From Thermoproteota archaeon (GTDB taxonomy: Archaea; Thermoproteota; Nitrososphaeria; Nitrososphaerales; Nitrosopumilaceae): DNA of 64,000 nt. The notes under the pieces are model-generated. The model saw nothing but the letters and a program-made list of their open reading frames with translations. It had not been told where the DNA came from and made no database searches. The stretch is taken from assembly GCA_003352285.1 (NCBI GenBank), contig QQVN01000004.1:62001-126000 (forward strand), in the 5' to 3' direction. This document shows, in pieces, positions 8,215-17,725 of the stretch; within the stretch, counting starts at the first letter, position 1; each line of letters opens with the position of its first letter. The position numbers and the translations under genes are program-made.

Positions 8215-8764
8215 TTTGATGTTTGCTTCTTCAAATAAAAACAAATACAATGAAGCAAAAGAGATCCTTGCAACTTTTAACATTGCCTTGGGATTTTACA
8301 AATGTGAATTAGAAGAAATTCAATCTGATTCATTAAAAAAAATTGCATCACATAAATCACAAAACGCATTTTCAAAATGTAAATGTCCAGTTATTATTGA
8401 AGATGATGGACTTTTTATTGATGCATTAAATGGATTTCCTGGTCCATATTCATCATATGTCTTTAAAACAATTGGAAACAAAGGAATTCTGCGCTTAACA
8501 TGTTCTGATAGGAAAGCAAAATTTACTTCTATCATATCTTTTAGTGATGAAAAAAACTCTTCAAAAATATTTGAAGGAACTATTTTAGGAAAAATTTCAC
8601 AAAAAGCATTAGGAACTGGTTGGGGTTATGATCCAATCTTTATTCCAGAGGGAGAAACAAAAACATTTGCACAGCTTGAAAATAAAAATATTTTATCCCA
8701 TAGACACAAATCATTAGAAAAATTTGCTAAGTGGTTTGGTAAGCGGGTATCCATCGCTCGATGA
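8198..8764 (+). CDS. XTP/dITP pyrophosphatase (HAM1/RdgB family)
   Basis: Hydrolyses non-canonical purine nucleoside triphosphates (ITP, dITP, XTP) to monophosphates, cleaning the nucleotide pool. The 188 residues show FASSNKNKYNEAKEIL at the N-terminus, EDDGLFIDALNGFPGPYSSY, GWGYDPIFIPEG and the base-binding SHRHKSLEKF. Length fits the family. I keep the ATG at 8198 because the next Met would remove the first beta strand. It overlaps bud32 by 17 bp, and its 3' end overlaps the convergent taw1 by 38 bp. Confidence 0.92.
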   Translation: MRQSYDLMFASSNKNKYNEAKEILATFNIALGFYKCELEEIQSDSLKKIASHKSQNAFSKCKCPVIIEDDGLFIDALNGFPGPYSSYVFKTIGNKGILRLTCSDRKAKFTSIISFSDEKNSSKIFEGTILGKISQKALGTGWGYDPIFIPEGETKTFAQLENKNILSHRHKSLEKFAKWFGKRVSIAR

Positions 8765-9749
8765 ATCGTTCCATATTTTGTAAAACTACTATTCTTGATA
8801 TAGTGCTTACATCCATTATGGAAAACATTTTACTTTGTTGTACAAGTTCTTTAGAAAATTGTTCTACTTCATTAAATTCTAGCATATTATCTCGTTCTAA
8901 CCTGTTGCGTGAGCGTCCAATGTGCATGTAGGATTTAATTTCTATAAAGTTTGGGCTTGATTCATTAATCATTTTTGCAAAACTAGGAATCATTTCGTTA
9001 ATGTTATTGTAATCTCGAATTAGAGTTATTCTAAGAACTGTTCGTGTATCAAGATGTTTTAGCATTCCTAATGTTTTGTTCCATCTTTCCCATGAATCAT
9101 CATATCGGGGACGATTAATCTTTAAAAATGAATCATAATCAGCTGCATTAGTTGAAAGATACAACTGTGTTGGTAAAGCATCTTCATCAGCTAATCTTTG
9201 AATCATATCTGGTTCTTGACCATTCGTAACTAAGAAAATTGATTTTGTATTTTTTAGTGATTTTAGATATTTGATTAACTCTGGTAATTTTGGATACATT
9301 GTTGGTTCACCAGACAATGAAATTGCGTAGTGACTTGGTAATCTAGACTCATCTAATCTTTGTTTGTCATTTCTTTTATCCCCATAATACCCCATGATCA
9401 ACTTCTCTCTCTCTTCCATCAACTTTGTTAGGATTTGTTCTGGCTCTGCAACTTTTTCTGGTTCCATAGCTAACGAATCATAAAATTCCATTGGTCTCCA
9501 ACAGTATACACATCTATTTTCACAGTGCATTCCAGCAGGAGAAAATTCCATGCATCTATGTGTAGAGATTCCATAAAACTTGTGTTTGTAGCAGTCTCCC
9601 TCATTCTTGAATGATTTTTTTGTCCAATGACATAATTCTACAGTAGAATGATCTGAGACTCCATACTTTGCTTTTTTTAGTTGTTGCATTACATTTGGCT
9701 TAATCTGAATAAGCTCTTCTTCTTCAATAATTTCTCCTGAGCAACTCAC
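8727..9749 (-). CDS. taw1: tRNA 4-demethylwyosine synthase (TYW1/Taw1), radical SAM
   Basis: Builds the tricyclic 4-demethylwyosine base from m1G37 of tRNA-Phe with pyruvate, using two iron-sulfur clusters. The 340 residues lack the flavodoxin domain of eukaryotic TYW1, as in archaea. The radical-SAM motif is CENRCVYCW (CxxxCxxC). Upstream cysteines (ELCHW, GDCYKHKFYG, HRCMEFSP) supply ligands of the second cluster. SLSGEPTMYP and LVTNG are the expected SAM-barrel strands. The start is GTG at 9749. The 3' end overlaps the facing ITPase gene, so the two transcripts overlap antisense. Confidence 0.93.
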   Translation of the reverse strand: MSCSGEIIEEEELIQIKPNVMQQLKKAKYGVSDHSTVELCHWTKKSFKNEGDCYKHKFYGISTHRCMEFSPAGMHCENRCVYCWRPMEFYDSLAMEPEKVAEPEQILTKLMEEREKLIMGYYGDKRNDKQRLDESRLPSHYAISLSGEPTMYPKLPELIKYLKSLKNTKSIFLVTNGQEPDMIQRLADEDALPTQLYLSTNAADYDSFLKINRPRYDDSWERWNKTLGMLKHLDTRTVLRITLIRDYNNINEMIPSFAKMINESSPNFIEIKSYMHIGRSRNRLERDNMLEFNEVEQFSKELVQQSKMFSIMDVSTISRIVVLQNMERFIERWIPAYQTT

Positions 9750-9853
9750 GTCGATATTTTTCTGATTGATTTACTTAAACTGATCGCAATATCAGTGATG
9801 AAAATTTCCAATTCTCAAAAAATCCACTTTGTGTGGAAAATTTTAGAGTGAGG

Positions 9854-9861
9854 TTTAATAA
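9854..9861 (+). promoter_or_regulatory. TATA box of first TSP3-repeat protein
   Basis: TTTAATAA, centred about 30 bp before the TTG start. The same octamer occurs at the same relative place before the second TSP3 gene (13118-13125), so the duplicated genes also share promoter layout. Confidence 0.6.
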
Positions 9862-9887
9862 CAGGATCGTGAAGGTATGGTTGGGCG

Positions 9888-12800
9888 TTGACATCAAAAT
9901 TCACTCTTGGCTTCATATTATTACTATTTTCTACTCTGACAAGCATTCCTATGCAGTCAGTCTATGCTGCAGATAATGACTTAGATAATGATGGAGTTCT
10001 CAATGATTCTGATAGATGCCCAAATTTACAAGAAGATTATCTAGGTAATATTGATGGCTGTCCATCAAAATTTGTTCCATGGTATGATAAGGACTTTGAT
10101 GGAATTGAAGATCATATAGATGCATGTCCAACTCAAAGAGAGCGTTATAATAATTTCCAAGATGAAGACGGTTGCCCTGATGTTGCTCCTTCTAGTGGAG
10201 GAAAAGGCTTGCCAGATACTGACGGTGATGGTTTTGTTGATGATGTTGACTTATGTCCTAACCAACCAGAAACATTCAATGGAATTTCTGATAGAGACGG
10301 CTGTCCTGACAAATTAATGTCATCAAGAGACTCTGACCGAGATGGAATTCCTGATGATGTTGATCAATGTCCACTAAGTGCTGAAACTTACAATAAATTC
10401 CAAGACCTTGACGGTTGCCCTGATTCTATTACAAGTTCTACATTTTTAGATTCTGATAATGATGGAATTGAAGATAAATTTGATTTATGTATTTTTGAAC
10501 CAGAAACATTCAATGGATACAATGACTTAGACGGTTGTCCAGATGCTGAATCTGATTCACTTTTCTTAGACACTGACGGTGATGGAATTGCCGATAAATA
10601 CGACACATGTCCAACTGAACCGGAAACCTTTAATCGATTTGCAGACTATGACGGTTGTCCAGATACTATACCAAACTTTTCAGCTAGTTTAGGTGACACC
10701 GATGGTGATAGAGTCAAAGACATTGATGATGCATGTCCACTTGAGCCAGAAAGATACAATGGTTTTGAAGATGAAGATGGTTGCCCTGACATTCCACCAT
10801 ATTCAACTGACAGAGACTCTGACCGAGATGGTATTTTAGATAGTAATGACTTATGTCCTGATGCAAAAGAAACTTACAACAAATTCCAAGATCATGATGG
10901 TTGTCCAGACTTTGTTTCATCAGGAAAAGATATAGCTGATTCAGACGGTGATGGAATTCCAGATGTGGATGATTCCTGTCCTAACCAACCAGAAACATTT
11001 AACGGTATTTTAGACAGAGACGGTTGTCCAGATTCTTCATCAACCAAAGACTCCGATAGAGATGGAATTGCTGATGCAAATGATGCATGTCCAACTGCTC
11101 CAGAAAACTATAATCGATTTGAGGACTCCGATGGTTGTCCTGACTTTGTTGCAAGTGCTGGATTATTAGATGCTGATGGCGACGGTATTGCTGATATTAA
11201 TGACTCATGTCCATTAAAACCTGAAACTTTCAATAATTACAAAGATCAAGACGGATGTCCTGATACAACACCATTCCCTGATGCAGATCGAGATGGTGTT
11301 GCTGATGCTAGTGATGCATGTCCAAATGAACCCGAAACTTGGAATAGATTCCAAGACGATGACGGTTGTCCTGATTCTGATGGTGGAGACACTGACGGAG
11401 ATGGAATTCCAAATTCAGTAGATGCATGTCCACTTGAACGAGAGAGATTCAACAATTTTGAGGACACTGACGGTTGCCCTGACATTCCACCTTATAGCTC
11501 AGACAAAGACTCTGACCGAGATGGAATTTTCGATAGTCTAGATCTATGTCCTAATGCTAGGGAAACTTACAATTTCTTCCAAGACGATGACGGTTGTCCA
11601 GATTCTGTAGTAGCTGGTAAAGGAGTATCTGACACTGACGGTGATGGAATAATTGATCTTGATGACAGATGTCCTAACCAACCAGAAACATTTAACGGTA
11701 TTTTAGATAGAGACGGTTGTCCTGATAACAATTTATCAAAAGATACTGATGCCGATGGAATTGCTGATGCAAATGATGCATGTCCAACTGCTGCAGAAAC
11801 TTACAACAAGTTTGAAGACTCTGACGGTTGTCCTGACTTTGTAGACTCTTCAAAGATATTTGATGCCGATGGTGACGGAATCACTGACTTGTTTGATAGA
11901 TGTCCAACAAAACCTGAAACTATGAATAATTACATGGATGAAGACGGTTGTCCTGACTTGGCACCATTCCCTGATGCCGATGGTGATGGTGTAAGTGATA
12001 GTCAAGACCAATGTCCAACAGAGGCTGAAACTTGGAATCGTTTCTTGGACTCTGACGGCTGTCCAGATGCAATAAGAGAAAATGACTCTGATTCTGATTT
12101 CATTTTGAACATTAATGATGCATGTCCACTTGAGCCAGAAAGATACAATGGTTTCCAAGATGAAGATGGTTGTCCTGACATTCCACCATATACAATGGAA
12201 GGTGATTCTGATTATGATGGCATTCCAAATTCAATTGATCAATGTCCTTTGATTCCAGAGCGCTACAACAAATTCCAAGATGAAGATGGTTGTCCTGACT
12301 ATGTTGCATCTGATGCAAACATTCCTGATTCAGACGGTGATGGAATAATTGATCTTGATGATAGATGTCCTAACCAACCAGAAAACTACAATGGTATTTT
12401 AGATAGAGACGGTTGTCCAGATACATCATCATCTAAAGACACTGACTTTGATGGAATTGCTGATGCAAATGATGCATGTCCACTTGCAGCAGAAAACTAT
12501 AATCGATTTGAAGACTCTGACGGTTGTCCAGACTTTGTAGATGTGTCAATATCTGTTGATTCTGACGGTGACGGAATTATTGATAAAAATGATATTTGTC
12601 CAAAACAACCAGAAACATTTAATGGAATTCTTGACTCTGATGGATGTCCAGATGAAACACCATTCCCTGATGCCGATGGTGATGGTGTCAGAGACAGCTT
12701 AGATTTGTGTCCAACAGAAGCTGAAACTTGGAACAGATACATCGACTTTGATGGATGTCCAGATGAAATTCCCTCAGTAGCATCAAAGTTTGATTCTGAC

Positions 12801-13019
12801 GGTGACGGAATATATGATAATGATGATCTCTGCCCAGCAGAAAAAGAAACATGGAACAAATTTGATGACTCTGATGGATGTCCAGATGTAGTTCCTGAGC
12901 AATCAAGATATCTCCATGATACTGATCTAGATGGAATTCTCAACGAAAATGATCTCTGTCCTACAGAGCCTGAAGATTATGATGGCGATAGAGACACCGA
13001 TGGCTGTCCTGATCCATAA
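9888..13019 (+). CDS. secreted calcium-binding protein of about 26 thrombospondin type-3 repeats
   Basis: Probable exported, Ca2+-stabilised surface or matrix protein of 1043 residues. A signal peptide (hydrophobic stretch, residues 6-20, cleavage after SVYA near 27) is followed almost entirely by about 26 units of 33-42 residues. Each unit pairs a DxDxDGIxDxxDxCP calcium loop with a PETxN...DxDGCPD motif, so each has two cysteines likely to form disulfides. Units 7-12, 13-18 and 19-24 form a six-unit superrepeat of about 700 bp. There is no C-terminal anchor, so attachment is unexplained. No in-frame ATG precedes the TTG at 9888. The next gene is a paralogue. Confidence 0.88.
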   Translation: MTSKFTLGFILLLFSTLTSIPMQSVYAADNDLDNDGVLNDSDRCPNLQEDYLGNIDGCPSKFVPWYDKDFDGIEDHIDACPTQRERYNNFQDEDGCPDVAPSSGGKGLPDTDGDGFVDDVDLCPNQPETFNGISDRDGCPDKLMSSRDSDRDGIPDDVDQCPLSAETYNKFQDLDGCPDSITSSTFLDSDNDGIEDKFDLCIFEPETFNGYNDLDGCPDAESDSLFLDTDGDGIADKYDTCPTEPETFNRFADYDGCPDTIPNFSASLGDTDGDRVKDIDDACPLEPERYNGFEDEDGCPDIPPYSTDRDSDRDGILDSNDLCPDAKETYNKFQDHDGCPDFVSSGKDIADSDGDGIPDVDDSCPNQPETFNGILDRDGCPDSSSTKDSDRDGIADANDACPTAPENYNRFEDSDGCPDFVASAGLLDADGDGIADINDSCPLKPETFNNYKDQDGCPDTTPFPDADRDGVADASDACPNEPETWNRFQDDDGCPDSDGGDTDGDGIPNSVDACPLERERFNNFEDTDGCPDIPPYSSDKDSDRDGIFDSLDLCPNARETYNFFQDDDGCPDSVVAGKGVSDTDGDGIIDLDDRCPNQPETFNGILDRDGCPDNNLSKDTDADGIADANDACPTAAETYNKFEDSDGCPDFVDSSKIFDADGDGITDLFDRCPTKPETMNNYMDEDGCPDLAPFPDADGDGVSDSQDQCPTEAETWNRFLDSDGCPDAIRENDSDSDFILNINDACPLEPERYNGFQDEDGCPDIPPYTMEGDSDYDGIPNSIDQCPLIPERYNKFQDEDGCPDYVASDANIPDSDGDGIIDLDDRCPNQPENYNGILDRDGCPDTSSSKDTDFDGIADANDACPLAAENYNRFEDSDGCPDFVDVSISVDSDGDGIIDKNDICPKQPETFNGILDSDGCPDETPFPDADGDGVRDSLDLCPTEAETWNRYIDFDGCPDEIPSVASKFDSDGDGIYDNDDLCPAEKETWNKFDDSDGCPDVVPEQSRYLHDTDLDGILNENDLCPTEPEDYDGDRDTDGCPDP
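10693..12790 (+). repeat. six-unit higher-order repeat, three copies of about 700 bp
   Basis: Copies start near 10693, 11388 and 12082. Each encodes the same ordered set of TSP3 units, recognisable by ERY/FN...IPPY, KETYN or RETYN, NQPETFNG or NQPENYNG, ENYN/ETYN...DFV, KPET or QPET, and ETWNR. The order shows whole-block duplication after the single units had diverged. Confidence 0.8.
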
Positions 13020-13117
13020 GCCTCACATTTCGTACATTTTTCAGAAATCTAATTTTTGATCTTCGAAACTGCAATTCTAAGAAATTTAGTCTAACTAGCT
13101 AAAAATTTACCGTGACG

Positions 13118-13125
13118 TTTAATAA
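13118..13125 (+). promoter_or_regulatory. TATA box of second TSP3-repeat protein
   Basis: TTTAATAA, centred about 32 bp before ATG 13154. It lies inside the longer possible reading frame that begins at 13112, which argues that translation starts at 13154. Confidence 0.6.
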
Positions 13126-13153
13126 AGACGTCTTGGCAAAACCGACGGGGAGT

Positions 13154-15919
13154 ATGAGAAAACACCACATTTTGGGATTTCTATTGTTATTAGTATCAAC
13201 TATTTCAGCAGTGCCAATTACCACACATGCAGCGCCAAATGATATTGATGGAGATACCATTGCAGATGCTGTTGATGAATGTCCTTTTGTAAAAGAGGAC
13301 TTTGATGGACCGCTTGATGGCTGTCCATCCAATTTTGTTCCATGGTATGATGCTGATTATGATGGAATCCAAGATCATTTAGATAACTGTCCAACTGTAA
13401 AAGAAAATTATAACAAATATCAGGATGATGATGGTTGTCCAGACGTCCCAGTAACTGGAAATCCTGATGAATTCATAGATTCAGACAAAGATGGATTTAC
13501 TGATAAAATTGACTTATGTCCTAACCAACCAGAAACATTCAATGGATTTTTAGATTTTGATGGCTGCCCTGATAATTATTTACCACTAAAAGATTCTGAT
13601 CAAGATGGCATTCCAGATGCAGTAGATGAATGTCCATTTGAACAAGAAGTTTACAATAGATTCCAAGACATCGATGGCTGTCCTGACTCTGCCCCATCTG
13701 TAGGTACTGATTATAAATTCCCTGATACAGATGGTGATGGTATCGATGATAGATGGGACTCTTGCATTAACGAGCCTGAGAACTTTAACAATTATTTAGA
13801 TTGGGACGGTTGTCCTGATGTACCTGGACACACCTCTGATGGATTGATTGATACTGACTACGATGGAATTCCAGATTCATCAGATCAATGTCCAACAGAA
13901 CGAGAAAATTATAACAAATTCCAAGACGATGACGGTTGTCCAGACGTCTTAAATCTCCAATCAACAGGTGATTATGATTCAGACGGTATTGGAGATCTCG
14001 TCGACAAATGTCCTTTCAGTAGAGAAGTGTATAACAAATTCCTTGATGAAGATGGATGTCCAGATTATATCGGAACCGAGAAAGCAACACCTGACTCTGA
14101 CGGAGATGGAATTAATGATTACTTGGACTTGTGTAAGATGCAACCAGAAACCTACAATGGATTCTTAGATCAAGACGGTTGTCCAGATAAAGTGTCCAGT
14201 GGTGATGCTGACAGAGATGGAATCCCTGATAATGTTGATAAATGTCCAAATGTTCCTGAAACATTTAACAAATTCCAAGACTGGGATGGCTGTCCTGACT
14301 CTGTAAGCTCAGACAAAGCAGCATACCAATTTGCAGATACTGATGGTGATGGTATCGAAGACAGATGGGACTCTTGTATTACAGAGCCAGAAAATTATAA
14401 TCAATATTTAGATTGGGACGGTTGCCCTGATGTACCTGGAACCACCGGTGGTAGCGTTATTGATACTGACTACGATGGAATTCCAGATGATTTAGATCAA
14501 TGTCCAACTGTAGGTGAGCGTTACAACAATTATTATGATGAAGATGGTTGTCCAGACATTCCACCATATCTCTCTGGTATTGATTCTGATTCTGATGGCA
14601 TACCTGATAGCGTAGACCTATGTCCACAAATAAAAGAGACTTACAATAAATTCCAAGACGATGATGGCTGTCCTGATTATATTGGAGGTCAAAAATCTAC
14701 TCCAGACTCTGATGGTGATGGAATCGTAGATGTTTTAGATTCATGTCCTAACCAACCAGAAACATTCAATGGATTCTTAGACCAAGATGGCTGTCCTGAT
14801 ACACTATCATCAAAGGACTCTGACAGAGATGGAATTGCAGATAGATTTGATCAATGCCCCAATGCTCCTGAAACTTATAACAAATTCCAAGACTCTGACG
14901 GTTGTCCAGACTCTGTAACATCTGGCATGACCGAATTCCAGTTCCCTGATACTGACGGCGATGGTATAGAAGACAGATGGGACTCTTGTATTAACGAGCC
15001 TGAAAACTATAACAATTATTTAGATAAAGATGGCTGTCCAGATGTTCCTGGTGTGTCCGTTGAAGGTTTACTTGACTCTGACGATGATGGAATCCCAGAC
15101 TTTGAAGACATGTGTCCAACTGCAGGTGAAAGATATAACGGGTTCCAAGATGATGATGGCTGTCCAGATGTACAACCATATTTAGTTGATCGTGACTCTG
15201 ACTTTGATGGCATACCTGATAGCGTAGACCAATGTCCACAAACCAAGGAAACTTATAACAAATTCCAAGACACCGACGGTTGCCCCGACTTTGTATCTGG
15301 TCAAGCAGGAATTGCTGATTCTGATGGCGACGGAATTGCTGATGTCATAGATTCATGTCCTAACCAACCAGAAACATTCAATGGATTCTTAGACCAAGAT
15401 GGATGTCCTGACACTACTACTTCAAGAGATTCTGACAGAGATGGAATTCCAGATAATATCGATCAATGCCCCAATGTTCCTGAAACTTATAACAAATTCC
15501 AAGACACCGATGGTTGTCCAGACTCTGTAACATCTGATGCAAAATCATTCCAATTCCCAGATGCAGACGGTGACGGTATCGAAGATAGAAAAGATCAATG
15601 CAAGAATGAGCCAGAAAATTATAATCAATATTTAGACTGGGATGGCTGTCCAGATGTAATCCCTGCTGGTAACACAGACCCAACTCGTCCAGATGCTGAT
15701 AAAGATAACATTCCAGATGATTTAGATCAATGTCCAACCCAGCCAGAAACATGGAACAAGTACAAGGATAATGACGGTTGTCCTGATATTGTACCTGAAC
15801 AATCAAGATTTGTACACGATGATGATTTAGATCAAATCATAAATGATCTGGACTTATGTCCTACAGAGCCTGAAGATTATGATGGCGATAGAGACACCGA
15901 TGGTTGTCCTGATCCCTAG
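13154..15919 (+). CDS. secreted calcium-binding protein of about 22 thrombospondin type-3 repeats
   Basis: Paralogue of the preceding gene, 921 residues from the chosen start. The ATG at 13154 directly begins a signal peptide (MRKHHILGFLLLLVS..., cleavage near THA) and lies downstream of the TATA box; an earlier in-frame start at 13112 would precede the promoter. About 22 TSP3 units follow. Here the higher-order period is five units (about 203 residues), seen in units 1-5, 6-10, 11-15 and 16-20. Distinctive units carry DRWDSC and ENYN. The last 21 codons match those of the upstream paralogue almost exactly at DNA level. Likely a shared extracellular role; inferred. Confidence 0.88.
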   Translation: MRKHHILGFLLLLVSTISAVPITTHAAPNDIDGDTIADAVDECPFVKEDFDGPLDGCPSNFVPWYDADYDGIQDHLDNCPTVKENYNKYQDDDGCPDVPVTGNPDEFIDSDKDGFTDKIDLCPNQPETFNGFLDFDGCPDNYLPLKDSDQDGIPDAVDECPFEQEVYNRFQDIDGCPDSAPSVGTDYKFPDTDGDGIDDRWDSCINEPENFNNYLDWDGCPDVPGHTSDGLIDTDYDGIPDSSDQCPTERENYNKFQDDDGCPDVLNLQSTGDYDSDGIGDLVDKCPFSREVYNKFLDEDGCPDYIGTEKATPDSDGDGINDYLDLCKMQPETYNGFLDQDGCPDKVSSGDADRDGIPDNVDKCPNVPETFNKFQDWDGCPDSVSSDKAAYQFADTDGDGIEDRWDSCITEPENYNQYLDWDGCPDVPGTTGGSVIDTDYDGIPDDLDQCPTVGERYNNYYDEDGCPDIPPYLSGIDSDSDGIPDSVDLCPQIKETYNKFQDDDGCPDYIGGQKSTPDSDGDGIVDVLDSCPNQPETFNGFLDQDGCPDTLSSKDSDRDGIADRFDQCPNAPETYNKFQDSDGCPDSVTSGMTEFQFPDTDGDGIEDRWDSCINEPENYNNYLDKDGCPDVPGVSVEGLLDSDDDGIPDFEDMCPTAGERYNGFQDDDGCPDVQPYLVDRDSDFDGIPDSVDQCPQTKETYNKFQDTDGCPDFVSGQAGIADSDGDGIADVIDSCPNQPETFNGFLDQDGCPDTTTSRDSDRDGIPDNIDQCPNVPETYNKFQDTDGCPDSVTSDAKSFQFPDADGDGIEDRKDQCKNEPENYNQYLDWDGCPDVIPAGNTDPTRPDADKDNIPDDLDQCPTQPETWNKYKDNDGCPDIVPEQSRFVHDDDLDQIINDLDLCPTEPEDYDGDRDTDGCPDP
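13846..15660 (+). repeat. five-unit higher-order repeat, three clear copies of about 609 bp
   Basis: Copies start near 13846, 14458 and 15068. A fourth, more diverged copy precedes them from the N-terminus. Unit order within each copy is constant: ERYN/ENYN, ETYN/EVYN, QPETFNG, PETYN, then ENYN with GCPDV. Confidence 0.8.
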
Positions 15920-15936
15920 CTCTCTAGTCTTTCATA

Positions 15937-16905
15937 ATGAGTCAATTACCAAAGTTTTCTAGTAAGGCGTTCTTAGCTCCAATGGCAGGAGTTAGTGATC
16001 CTGCATTGCGATTACTGTGTAAAAAAATGGGTGCAGGTTTGGTAGTTACTGAATTTACTAGCATTCATAGTATCGTCGCAAAAGAAGAGCAATTAAAAAA
16101 AAATCAAAAACAAATCTGTGAATTCATTGAATTTTCTGAAGAAGAACGACCATTATCAGTACAACTCTTTGGTTCTGATCTAAAGGCATTAGCCAAAGCT
16201 GCAAAAATTGTCGAACCGTTTTTTGACATTATAGACTATAACATGGGGTGTCCTGCACCGCACATCACACAGCAAATGGCAGGAGGCGCATTATTACAAG
16301 AATCAAATCTTACAACAATGATATTCAAAACTCTAGTTGAAAGCGTGAACAAACCTGTCACACTAAAAATTCGAGCAGGTGTAACCTCTGCAAATCGATT
16401 TCTGTTCAAGGATATCGCACAAATAGCCCAAGACAAGGGAATTCAGATGATTACACTGCACCCAAGAACAGTAAAGCAAGGATATTCTGGTTATGCTGAT
16501 TGGAGTTTGATTAAAGAGCTCAAAGAATTAGTTGACATTCCTGTAGTGGGAAACGGTGACATAACCTCTCCTGAGATTTCTAAACAGATGTTTGAATCAA
16601 CAAAATGTGATTATGTGATGATTGGCAGAGGAGCAATGGGAAATCCATATCTTTTCAAACAAATTAATGAATATTTGGAAAACGGAACATACGAAAAATC
16701 ATCCCTCAAACAAAAAATTGGAATCTTCTTTGAGTATCTAGAAATTGCAACAAAATTTAAGATAAGATTTTCAAATATCAAAGGTCAAGCAATGAGTTTT
16801 ACTAAAGGCATCAATGATGCAACTAAACTTCGAGCAAAAATCACACTTTCAAAAAATATCAAAGATCTCGAAAGTATAATGTATCAAGCATATTCTCAAT
16901 ATTGA
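15937..16905 (+). CDS. dus: tRNA-dihydrouridine synthase
   Basis: Flavin enzyme that reduces uridines to dihydrouridine in tRNA. The 322 residues show the TIM-barrel FMN-binding start FLAPMAGVSDPALR, the SVQLFGSD strand, YNMGCPAPH with the catalytic Cys (about residue 104), the KIRAG strand, TLHPRTVKQGYSG, GNGDI and MIGRGAMGNPYLF. These are standard Dus hallmarks. It begins 17 bp after the second TSP3 gene, without a clear separate promoter. A membrane protein gene follows 9 bp downstream. The target uridine position is not predictable. Confidence 0.93.
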   Translation: MSQLPKFSSKAFLAPMAGVSDPALRLLCKKMGAGLVVTEFTSIHSIVAKEEQLKKNQKQICEFIEFSEEERPLSVQLFGSDLKALAKAAKIVEPFFDIIDYNMGCPAPHITQQMAGGALLQESNLTTMIFKTLVESVNKPVTLKIRAGVTSANRFLFKDIAQIAQDKGIQMITLHPRTVKQGYSGYADWSLIKELKELVDIPVVGNGDITSPEISKQMFESTKCDYVMIGRGAMGNPYLFKQINEYLENGTYEKSSLKQKIGIFFEYLEIATKFKIRFSNIKGQAMSFTKGINDATKLRAKITLSKNIKDLESIMYQAYSQY

Positions 16906-16914
16906 AGAAAATTA

Positions 16915-17712
16915 ATGAAAAATAAATTCTATGTAATTATTCCAATAGTTGCATTTGTAGTGATTTTTTTAAATGCCTTCTTTGGACATTTAATTTTTAG
17001 CTCTGGATCTGATGAAACAATTAACAAATATTCGATCTATGTACACTTGCAACCCGAATGGAATAGCTATCCTGGGAATATACTCTTTGATGTAACTACA
17101 ACATGGAAACGACCAAATGCCGACATATACTCATTTGATTATGATACAAACCTTGGACCACAGGAACAAAATTTTAATCAACTTGAATTTCTTGGGGAAA
17201 AATCATTCATCGAACTACAGCATGAGTTCAGCAATTGTGAGTCAAGCTGGAAGCCCATTTTATACAGATATGCTATAGATACTGTCAGAAACAGAATTGA
17301 ATATTTTCAGGGAAATGAACTCAACGGAGATCCCTATGCATCCTCATTTCCAATCAAAAAAAATCTCAACTATGATCTAAACTCACAAAATGAAAAAATT
17401 CGAGGTGGATATGTACAGTTTGTTCCAATCTGTACTGATAAGGAAACCACATCCTATGAATTCAGTCTTAAAATTAATGACAAAAAGAACGGATTTGATG
17501 TGTACTTTGTTCCCTCAAAGGAGTCAATCAACGAATTTGTAAATGGAGAAAGTTTTTCTTATTATTCAGAGGCTTCATGTTTTGGGCAAAATTATCAGAG
17601 CTTCAATGGGTATTGCAATAATGTGGACAAAGACAGTGGGTTGATGATTGTAATTCCTGATGAAATGAATTTATCATTAACTAAAGTGGTTATCAGCCTT
17701 ATTGAGAAATAG
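16915..17712 (+). CDS. membrane-anchored extracellular protein, unknown
   Basis: Not recognised. The 265 residues begin with one hydrophobic segment (about residues 6-28, uncleaved anchor or signal peptide). A hydrophilic, probably beta-rich exterior domain follows. At least four cysteines (NCESSW, PICTD, ASCFGQ, GYCNN) could form disulfides outside the cell. The gene starts 9 bp after dus and is probably co-transcribed, and faces corA. Likely lineage-specific. Confidence 0.7.
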   Translation: MKNKFYVIIPIVAFVVIFLNAFFGHLIFSSGSDETINKYSIYVHLQPEWNSYPGNILFDVTTTWKRPNADIYSFDYDTNLGPQEQNFNQLEFLGEKSFIELQHEFSNCESSWKPILYRYAIDTVRNRIEYFQGNELNGDPYASSFPIKKNLNYDLNSQNEKIRGGYVQFVPICTDKETTSYEFSLKINDKKNGFDVYFVPSKESINEFVNGESFSYYSEASCFGQNYQSFNGYCNNVDKDSGLMIVIPDEMNLSLTKVVISLIEK

Positions 17713-17725
17713 TAATTATGATTTC

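Noticed and set aside
10120-12943. Several medium-length frames on both strands inside the two TSP3 genes
   Set aside because: They follow from the repetitive Asp/Gly/Pro coding sequence; none has a promoter, signal peptide or domain, and their composition (Ser/Pro/Gly or His/Leu/Gln strings) is that of shadow frames.
13112-13153. Upstream start for the second TSP3 protein
   Set aside because: It lies before the TATA box and would put 14 polar residues ahead of the signal peptide.
9888-15919. Possible CRISPR or satellite array, because short words recur at roughly regular spacing
   Set aside because: The repeats stay in frame, differ by synonymous changes and code for a well-known calcium-binding motif; spacers are not unique in the CRISPR manner.
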